From assembly GCA_018398765.1 (NCBI GenBank), contig JAHBMJ010000421.1, positions 27,534 to 91,533 on the forward strand: 64,000 nt of DNA. Reading direction: 5' to 3'. This DNA is from Chromera velia. Lineage: Eukaryota; Sar; Chromeraceae. The translations under genes were made by a program, and so were the position numbers. Below, piece by piece: positions 1 to 8,906 of this stretch. Position 1 is the stretch's first letter; each line of letters starts with the position of its first letter. The notes beneath the pieces were generated by a model. That model had not been told where the DNA came from. It saw only the letters and a list, made by a program, of their open reading frames with translations, and ran no database searches.

Positions 1-2
1 CA

Positions 3-3000
3 ATGGTGGCAGGGTCTGCCCTCGAGTCTGAGGAGGAGGATGCGCAGGAAAGAAAAGTGCCAGGATACTTCATCAGTGGGCAGGAGTTGGTTGCAAAGGA
101 GAGAAACCTGGTTTCCCTCGAGGAGATCTGCCTGCCCTCGAGAAGTGGTCTGACTTCGCTCGATGTCTCAGGGTAAGTTTACATGCACAAACACGCAGCC
201 ACAGTCTCGGACTCCTCAACGGATACTCAGAGAGAACAAAAGCTTCCCAAAGGCCTGAATGATGATATCATGCTCATCCATCTATGCGAATGTGCAGGAA
301 CGCACTGTGCGAGATCTCTGCCCTCCGTTACTGTGTCAATCTGAGGAATCTGAATCTGTCGCGCAACAGACTCCGTTCCTTGCCCACCGACGTCTTCAGA
401 GCCTTGGAGGACCTTCAGGTTCTCGATGCCTCTCACAATCTCCTCAAGAGCTCTCGAGGCCTTCTCTTCTGCCAACAGCTTGAGAGCGTGTTCCTGGAGA
501 ACAACAGTATCTCTATTGTTGAAGATTTTGAGTGCGTGCCCAACCTGTGTCTACTCGACTTGTCTAACAACAACATTTGCCACGTTGTTTCCCTTCGAAG
601 CCTCTCACTCTGTCCTAATCTCACACACCTGCACCTAAAGGGAAACCTTCTCTTCACACAACCCAAAAAGTCTCTCAAGGGGGTCAGGGGTGAGGTCGCC
701 AATTTGATTCCTGCCTTGCAGAACCTGGACGGTCATAAAATGTTCCAACACTCCTCAGCATACCGACAAAGGGTCGTACAGCGGCATTCACAGTTACGTC
801 TCCACACAAATGCACTCATGGAGCCGTCTCCAGGCCCCATGCAGAAAAAGGCGTCAGCAACGCCCAGCAGAAACCAAAGAAACAGAGCTCACTCTCCAAC
901 CCCCCACACCACAAAACTCCACAGTCGAAACAGCTCTGCACACCGAAAGAGGCCCCAAACAGACCATGACGTTCTCACAGTCGCAAGGCTCTACCCAAAG
1001 CAACACCCACTTGCCGATTTCTACTCCCGTCTACCTTTGCCTTCCAAAGACATCAATTTTTCCCCTTCGAGATGCAGATGCCACTCTGCCTATCCTTGGA
1101 ATTTCAACTACCTGTACAAGGACAAAGACGCACACACACACGCAGTCTCTCCCTCCATTGGAGGACAGACAGGCAGCTCACGCAAAAGCACAGAGAGGGC
1201 GCGAGGCCTTTCCCCCAGGCGGTCCCCTTTGTCTAGAGACCCCATGCACTCTGCATGCACCCCCTTTACACCCCCCCCCCGAGACGGCACAGGAAGAGAC
1301 GGAGATACCCCCACAATGCCCCAACAAGGGCTCCTCAATCTTCCCCTCCCCCCCTTCCCTACTTTCAGTCCCTTCCCCCCCTACGTCTCCATCCAGCCCG
1401 ACGACCCCTGGCGCATTTCCCATTTAGGCTATGCAGACAACTTCCGCCTCTCTCCCTTCTCTTCCCCCGACGCACCACCAGGACGTTCTACTCGAGCACA
1501 GTCCAATCAGGCAAACTTGAGGCGGCATCAAGGCAAAACACGAAGGGATCAGAGGGGGGAAGGGGTAGGGGCACAACCACACCCCACCTCTAACACACGA
1601 CCGAGTTATCTCTCGCCAAGAGGGCTGCAAATGCAGCGCGACAGAGAGCGCACGAGAAGGGCGGCAGAAGAGGCCCTCGCGCAACGCCGATGGCAAGCGC
1701 AATGTGAGGCAGCGTGGCTGCAGATAACATCTGCAGGTCTCCTCGTTGCTGGCGCACCAGTGCCTCCCAGTAGTCCCCCCCTTTCTCAAATGCAGCAGCC
1801 AAGTTCAATTCCTGCCAAAGGCCCAGAGCCCACCATGAGTCTCGCAGGACTATCCCCCCTTTCCTCAGTCGCCTGCGCCCCTTCAAATCCCAGATCTACA
1901 GCCTGCCGGTCTCCTGCAACTGTAGCTCGGCAGCTCTCCCCTGTGCGCTATCAGTTCTCGGCTTTTCCGACTAAGCTTGTGGGTGGGCAGCATGTGACGG
2001 GGGATGCAGAGGGGGAAGAGGGGACATCTGGAACGAGGGCGAGAGCAACCAACCCGACTACCGCAACGTGGAAACCCCCTCCAAGACGGTCGGGTTCCCG
2101 CGACCTTCCCTTTGTCTCCCCCGAAGACGAGGAAGAGACCCGCACGCCAAATCAAAGGAACCCCCACCACCAGACAGAAAAATCCACGGAAGGGTTTCAA
2201 AGCCAAGGACAGATCACAGAGGAACTTCAAGTCGAAAAAAACCAAACAGAACCGGCAGTCCTCCAAGGGATGGCCCTCACAAGTGGGTCAGTCAGAGGAG
2301 CCAGGGTTCAAGAGGTGGTGCAGCACTATGAGAGAATGTCCGCAGGACTGTCTCAACCCCCCAGGCAGCAGTTGCAGCTGCATCCGGGGGGGAGGGCCGC
2401 CCCTTCTTCCTCTTCCAAATGCCCAACGGTACCCGTAGAAACTTCCCCTAACATGAATTCCAGAAGCCCCGTAGAACCCTCTTCAGATGGGGGCAGAGAG
2501 CAGGGGGAGGGGGGTCCTTCGATGCACTCACCTGACCTCCCTCCGGTTCTCCCTCCTCCCCCTTTCCCCCCCTCCCATCCAGACAGACAGGGCCGCAGCA
2601 GTTCGAGCAAGCAAGGACAAGAACACACAGGCAGAAGAACCGAATCAGACTCCCCCTCATCCGATCTCTTTCAGACTGCTGCCGAGCTTGCGCTTGGAGT
2701 TGCGGCAGCAGACAACGGACAGGAAGGATCAGACACCGCCTCAGCAGAGGGGCCGCCCCCGTCAACCTCAAGGTCACCCCGGTCATCTCTCAAAGAAAAC
2801 CAGAGACCCTCTGAACACGGACCCCCCTCGTCTGCTTCCCACTCAAGCAGGAGACAGAGCGTCAACGTACCTCCAGCCCCATCCCCTCTAGACATCCCCC
2901 CCGCCCCCCAGGCCCAAAATGGCACACAACGCAGTCTGTCGTTCGAGCGGGTTCCGCCTGTGGTTGTGAATGTACAAGAGGGTGGGGGGAGCAGGGGCTC

Positions 3001-3766
3001 CCTTTCTAAGCAGGGCTCTTCTGTCTCCTCTTCTAGGGTCTCTGTCTCCCGAGCCCAGCCTCCTGCTGCTAATGCAAAAGAGAGAAGACTCACCACATCC
3101 TCAGAGATGAAAACTGAAGGAGAGGGAAAGACAAAACCTCCGATTGCCGTTGGAACGCTTCCAGTGGGAGGTGGCCGTCTCTCCAGACAATCCTCCAGTC
3201 ACAGCGGGGGGGCCTCCCATCCACCTGTCCAGCAGCACCGTCGAAGGTCGTCTGAGAGTATTGCAGCTGCTGAAGGGCGAAAGGTCTCTGATCCTCTTCT
3301 CCATTCTTCTCACACGCAGCAGGCCCAAGAGAGCAATCATGATGCCGAGGGGGCATCGGCAAGCGACGCTTCTTCGACCGTTCCCCTGCCAGGAATGGAG
3401 GAGGACACTCAGAGGGCTCAGGTTCCGCATTCAGAAAGACCCAGGGAAGAAACCGAAAGACGAGATAGTGCACACGACCAGCGGACTTTAAACCCCCTCC
3501 TTGCTCACCTGGAGGCTTCCCGTACAGGAGCTGCACCTTCCAACGCTGTTGCTGAACAGCAAGCACCCCCGGCAGAGGGCGAGGACGCAAAATCAAAAGC
3601 CCCTCCCGAACCGCCCTCTCCAAATGTGGGTTCCCATTCCGAGTCCTCTTTTGATTTGGACCTCGAGGGTCTGGGACTGGAGGGCGGTGGGAGTGAGGCT
3701 GGTAGCGGGGGAAGCGTTGGACTTGGGATTTCTTTAGACGAGATGAAGAGGGCCTTAGGAGAGTGA
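3..3766 (+). CDS. Leucine-rich repeat protein with long disordered tail (LRRC56-like?)
   Basis: Two exons are visible: 3-172 and 298-3766. The intron 173-297 (GTAAGT...GCAG) is phase 2 and joins ...LTSLDVSG to NALCEISALRYC, restoring a leucine-rich repeat. The model gives 1212 aa if the ATG at position 3 is the start; the frame is open to the window edge, so the true start may lie upstream. The first ~190 residues carry about six LRRs (LxxLxLxxNxL pattern) ending in a cap like GEVANLIPALQNLDG. The order of repeats and this cap resemble LRRC56-type proteins, which act in ciliary dynein transport, but that is only inference. The remaining ~1000 residues are low-complexity Pro/Ser/Arg/Gln, presumably disordered. 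The last residues are acidic and Gly-rich and end at TGA 3764-3766. LRR protein is confident; the specific orthology is not. Confidence 0.85.
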
Positions 3767-3767
3767 T

Positions 3768-3797
3768 CAATCGTTCGTTCGTTCGTTCGTTCGTTCC
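3768..3797. repeat. (TTCG)n microsatellite
   Basis: About six uninterrupted TTCG units start right after the stop codon of the LRR gene, in its presumed 3' UTR. Confidence 0.85.
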
Positions 3798-4349
3798 TTG
3801 TACGTTTCGTTCATCTTTAATACAATTGATGAAAAAAGTTGGGAATAAAAGCTTTCTTACCAGCAAGAAGTCCTTCATAAACGAGCATAGACTGTTTACT
3901 ACAGTCACTGATAGACATAAGAAACTTCTTATTGATAAATACAAGAAAAAGAAGTTCATTTTCAACTTTGAAATATAATATCACATTTTTTTTTGCGATG
4001 ATCTAAACTGATTATATTATATTGACTGTTGCTAGGACTGTACACCAGATATTGCTAGGCTACCCACATTAAAAAAAAAATAGAAAATTAAGCTAAAAAC
4101 CTAATTAGTTTTTTTTTTTTTTTTGATTTTTGACGTTCACATCTCGGTCCTTAAAGTCAGCCTAGTGCTAGGCCTAGTGCCTAGACTAACAGAGAGTCTG
4201 AGCAAGTCTCCCACAGCTCTCTAGGTGACCAGGTCTCCCGCGAACCGCATACGCCATTCAGAGACGGAACCGCTGTCCCCTCAGCAATATAAGCAGCATG
4301 AGGCCCTAGACGAGGCCCCCACTTCTCCCCTACACCCGATTTTTTCTTT

Positions 4350-4733
4350 GTGCAGAAAGACCGAAAGGATAGCCAAAGCGTAGCAGAAGCAGCAAAAGCA
4401 ATGTTAGAATTTAGAGACTGGCTGGACGTTCTAGATGTGATGGGGTTGGCAGATGAAGAATGGGAAGAAGAGGATAAAAACGATGAAGGTGAAAGAGACA
4501 ATGTTCTGCAGCAGGATAGCTGCACAAGGTTTCATACAGCAGAAAGGCAAAGTCTTACATTTGCAGAGGGGGATTGGAATGGACAGTCAGCAGAGAAAAC
4601 GAAAGGTTGGCTGCAAGTGAGAGTTGATGGTCTCGGTGGGGCTGAACAGGATATGGTTTCCTTTTTTTGGAAGTTGTGGAAGGAGGCAAGTGAAAAAAAC
4701 GGGCATGCCACAGTTATTGAAAAGGGGAAATAG
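4350..4733 (+). CDS. Hypothetical acidic 127-aa ORF, doubtful
   Basis: This ORF follows a good splice-acceptor-like sequence (TTTTTTCTTTGTGCAG ending at 4354), so it may be a terminal exon and not a full gene. The product has an acidic stretch near residue 38 (EEWEEEDKNDEGE) and no motif I recognise. It lies inside the candidate TIR element. Codon-like quality is moderate; it may be a decayed exon. Confidence 0.25.
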   Translation: MQKDRKDSQSVAEAAKAMLEFRDWLDVLDVMGLADEEWEEEDKNDEGERDNVLQQDSCTRFHTAERQSLTFAEGDWNGQSAEKTKGWLQVRVDGLGGAEQDMVSFFWKLWKEASEKNGHATVIEKGK

Positions 4734-4848
4734 AACCGTACCGGGTGGGTACAAACTTCCTCGTAGACTTCCTCAAATCAAAAGTGACTTTCAAATCCTG
4801 AATTAAACTATAGTCGCTAAGTGGAAGCTAGACCCTAAGTTAAACTAT

Positions 4849-4969
4849 GAGCTAGAGCCTTTCCTAAGTGGGAGATCTGAACTGGGCCCCAAATTTTTCA
4901 CATTGAAAATCAATCAAAAAAAAAAAAGAAAATCAAAAATCGATTTTAGGCCATTACTTTTTTTTTTTT
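4849..4969 (+). repeat. Direct repeat copy 1 (121 bp)
   Basis: Starts GAGCTAGAGCC and ends in an oligo-T run. It is nearly identical to 7173-7294, 2.3 kb downstream. It contains ATTGAAAATCAATC, an A12 run and the palindrome AAAATCGATTTT. Confidence 0.85.
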
Positions 4970-7172
4970 GATCATAAGATGATTAAAGGGGTTTGTGTTC
5001 ATTGCAACGAATAATGCTAGAGGTACTGCTTCCCACCTTAGGGGTTGCTAATCGATCAACCGTCCAAAAGACTCATACACTCGCACCGTTGACTGCAGAG
5101 GCTATCTGCTGATTCTAACAGGCCCCACCGGGGAGCATTCTCAGTTCCGGTTTAAGTGAGTTCCGTGGGGGCGCTTGCTGGTCCTTACCATATTTTGGGC
5201 AGGGTTCAGTGGGCGGGTCCATCGGCTCTTCTTAAACTCGTGCCTGTTCTCTTCCGGGGGGAGTCGCGGACGTGAGCGTATGAGCTTAGGAGGTGACCGA
5301 CAAAGCAGGAACCCTTATATGGTGACTTAAAGGCTTCTTCAGGAGCCAGAGGTCCTCCGAAGAAGGTCCGGGCTATCTGATATCTGCCTGTGTTGCGGTG
5401 AGTTACTGCACTGGCACGCCCTACTGGGTGATCTTGGGTTAACAATGTATACGGGGTTGGGTATCGGTGATGAAGACGCCTTCTGGACTAAGGAGGACTC
5501 CCGCCGGAAACCAAGGATAAGGATCAGATGATTAGGTAGAAGGCGTTACTGCTGCCAAAACTTGGGTCCTGACAGAGGTGAAGTTTCTAGCCAAAACCTC
5601 ACATGCTTTTTTATTCTCTTCTGTCTATCTTGTGCATCCGTTGGCTTCTATGCTGCGCTGAGGCTATCCCGCTTACACTTTCTTATCTTTTATTATTTTT
5701 AATAGAGGGGGACAGATTACCTCTATTGCAATATGATGCGATCTTGCCATATGAGGAAAAAGACCAGGCCAGCTACACCATTCCTTTTGACATTTGGAGC
5801 TGATGCCTGTTAGTGACCGCCCTCTGGCTGAGTAGTTAGCGTACACAGCCGTGTTGAGGGGAGCCGAGCTCCCTCACCCTCCCCGCGGAAAACCTCACTG
5901 CCTGGGCATGACAAGTAAGTAAACCATGGGTATTAGCAGGCTGTCTGAGGAAAGCGATCTGGGCTCATTGGTATATGTAAATATGAAGTACTGAATAGAT
6001 GTGTGTTGCGGTGATTGCCTGTACGTATCCTCAAGGTGCGGTCTGTCGATATGAGATCTCGAGTGTTGTAGACCTGGGTCCGCGGCTGGTGGTAGTCAGT
6101 GATGTCATATGGAGCGAAGAGTCCCTATGATGTTCCGCTAACGGTGTTTGATGGAGGTGCTGAAGTAGTGAACTGGCTCCATTAGCTCCGCACCTGTTGT
6201 TGTTACTCTATGGAGTATGTGTCGTCAGTTTTGGACCGGAGTGCTCCACTCTGGGGGCATCGTGGGGTGTGGAGTGGAGTGGAGAAGGGGGGCATTCTGT
6301 GGGCGTCTCCCATTCGCAACTGCGATCGGTATCCATGAAGTTCCAGTTCCAGGGTGGGAGGCTAAGAGAAAGAGTTCCCTGACCATATGGTCAGCTACTT
6401 CATTTCCTCCACCAGTCACTGCTTGAGGGTGGCCATGGAGTGATCTCCTTCGCTCGGTCTAGTAATGGGGTGGGGGGGGGGGGTCCTGGACCGGGGGGGC
6501 TTAAGGGGTGCATAGGGGGAGGGGGAGGACAGCTGCATAGTTGGTGCTGGTAGGTGGAGTTTGTTGCTGCGCTGGGCTGCTCGTTGTAGAGCTGGTCCGG
6601 CTGTGAAGTTGGGGTTTCCTCAGGTGGTAGGCTCCTTCAGGATTGAGGTGATTTAGTACAGCTAAATATTAGTGTGCAACATATGCAGGGAACACAAGAG
6701 AAAAGAAAACAGATAGTAAGGCAGAACGCTTTACTTAGGATTCAAAATGAGAGGGAAACACACGATGCATGTAAGTTGCGGTGACTTTCGACAAGAATCC
6801 AGCAAAAATCCCGAGGTGGCCCTCCTGCTTCTTGGCTACAATTCCTACAAGCGGAACCATACCACGGCTCCGTCTTTCTCTCCATACATTGATAAGCTCT
6901 CCTGGCTAGATTTCCAGGGAAGGGCTATTCAGGTGAAGTGAGGTAAGACGAGGAACGCCAAGTGGTTACTGCCTATCTGTTTGTGGCCAGCTGGCCTGTG
7001 GTCGAGTCTATCGCTTTCTTTCAAATCTGTTTGTTCTCCCTGCAGCGGTTAGGTGTGAGTGCCCGCAAGTAGGTGGGAAGTACTTGTGGAGTGAGGCGTT
7101 TTCTCGCCTGGAAGTACAGAGGCAGGGTAGTCAGGGCAGAGTCTCCTCTCTTAGTTGCGTTGATTAGATACC

Positions 7173-7294
7173 GAGCTAGAGCCCTTCCTAAGTGGGAGAT
7201 CTGAACTGGGCCCCAAATTTTTCACATTGAAAATCAATCAAAAAAAAAAAAGAAAATCAAAAATCGATTTTAGGCCATTACTTTTTTTTTTTTT
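7173..7294 (+). repeat. Direct repeat copy 2 (122 bp)
   Basis: Nearly identical to 4849-4969; I see one T/C change plus oligo-T length. It abuts the right inverted repeat at 7285-7310, unlike copy 1, which continues into different sequence. Confidence 0.85.
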
Positions 7295-8657
7295 AATGTG
7301 GGTGGCCTAGAGATATTGTTGCTTATCATTGTATAATTTAAGCACCAGATTTGAGTCATCGACTAATCGATCCGATTCGATCATGAATCTGGTCGTAAAT
7401 GAATACACAGTAAAAAACCCGTTAAAACCTATAAATTTTGTATACAGTACAGTTAGGAAGAACCAAATTAATTTGGTTACGGCCGCCTAGTAATCATATT
7501 TATGGGTACGGTAGTAAGTTGGGGCAGAGGTACCATAGTAGTGGTAGTATAGGGGGCTAGATAGGGGTTTTTCCTTAGTTTTCCTAATTATCTTACACTT
7601 TTCAATAAAAAGATTCATAAAATATGAAACAGTCAATTAAAAAATTATAAAAACTCTCTGTAGAAAACCATTAAAATGATTGAAAACAATCGTTTTAGAT
7701 TTTTCTAATGGAACATCAATGTACGGGACCTAATAAATTATGTCACCTTATGAATTTAAGCAATGATATGACAATGATATAAAGAACGTTAGAGTAATTG
7801 AGTTCAACTGAGAGTTGTTGGAGTTTTAGGGGAGGTAAGAAGGCAAAAAACAATGTCATGCACGCAACAATCATGAATGAAAGCACTGTTTACACTTCAG
7901 ACGAGTCTAATACCCTATATTTTATATAGCCAATGAACCAGAACCTGAAACCAAACCTCAACCTGAAACCAAACCTGAACTAGAAACCGAACTTGAACCT
8001 GAACCAGAAACCTCAAGCCTCGCCTTTTTTCAGAAACTAGCTCATATGCGAGCTCTCTCTGTACAATCAAATGAATCCATCGTGAAATTCAGAGAACCGT
8101 TTCATCTTTTCAGCATAGATACATGATAGATCACAAATTAAGGGCTTAATCCGAAAGCAAGAGTAAGTATGTATGCACGCTTGCGCCTTTTTTTTTCGTT
8201 TTGCCGGGGCTTTTGGTCCAAACTACCATCGCTATGGTTACTTGACGCCGGGGTCTAGGACCTCTGGGTCATCCCGCTGGTTACCACTCACGAGTTACCA
8301 AATCTATGGTCACCATGAAATCGCTCGACCCCCCCGGTAGTTCCCCCTAACCGTACTGTGTAAGATTTTGTTATTATTTTGAATGATCGACTTTAGATAT
8401 GATTGAATATTATTATTATATACACGCATATACATATATATATGTACAACTATCTACTTGTAGCGACGCAGCGTTTAGTACAGCCTAGAGTGCACCGCGT
8501 ATACATTAAAACTTGCATTAAAAAAAAATTATGATTAACTAAATAATCAATCTAGGATGACCACATCTAAGCTAGTAACTAAGTTACATCTTATATGACA
8601 CAGCGAGAAGACCGCTCGGAAGACCTGACACAGAACCAATCAATCAATATCAATTAA

Positions 8658-8710
8658 TTAATCACTCACTCACTCACTCACTCAATCAATCAATCAATCA
8701 ATCAATCAAT
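8658..8710. repeat. (TCAC)n/(TCAA)n microsatellite
   Basis: About five TCAC units are followed by about seven TCAA units in an AT-rich stretch downstream of the nuclease-like gene. Confidence 0.85.
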
Positions 8711-8906
8711 TAAATGCTAACCTAAAATTGTTTAACTTAAAAAGATTTAACATTATATATAATGTAAAGCATTTTAACCTTCAAGTTTCATCTAAAAGTT
8801 TCATATAGTTAGAATTCTTTACTGTAATAAACTCAGTTCATGATTGCAAAGCATCTTGTCCATTCAGTATTTATTCTTAGTAGTAACCCATTGCCCAGTT
8901 CATTGC

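Larger units (their letters stand above)
4055..7310. mobile_element. Candidate TIR-flanked element, about 3.26 kb
   Basis: The 26 bases at 4055-4080 (CTAGGCTACCCACATT followed by A10) are repeated in inverse orientation at 7285-7310 with a single mismatch. Just inside each end there is an oligo-A then oligo-T arm that could fold. No transposase is recognisable between them, so this would be a non-autonomous DNA element or two related short elements that happen to lie inverted. No target-site duplication is evident. Confidence 0.35.
3798..8906. other. Gene-poor repeat-rich interval
   Basis: There is no recognisable gene in 5.1 kb. The interval is AT-rich with many oligo-A and oligo-T runs and scattered CTAGG/CCTAG motifs. 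It holds an inverted-repeat pair (4055-4080 and 7285-7310), a 121-bp direct repeat (4849-4969 and 7173-7294), a short acidic ORF (4350-4733), an exon-like PEPETK-coding stretch (7932-8126) and a TCAC/TCAA microsatellite near 8658-8710. A poly-G-interrupted tract lies near 6468-6530. Confidence 0.6.

Noticed and set aside
1108-3965. Long minus-strand and alternate-frame ORFs over the LRR gene
   Set aside because: They overlap a clear spliced LRR gene, have skewed Pro/Arg/Gly composition and no domains; they are shadows of low-complexity coding sequence.
5815-5905. tRNA-like box A (TGGCTGAGTAGTTAGCG)
   Set aside because: No matching box B at the right distance and no cloverleaf could be drawn; at most a tRNA-derived SINE relic.
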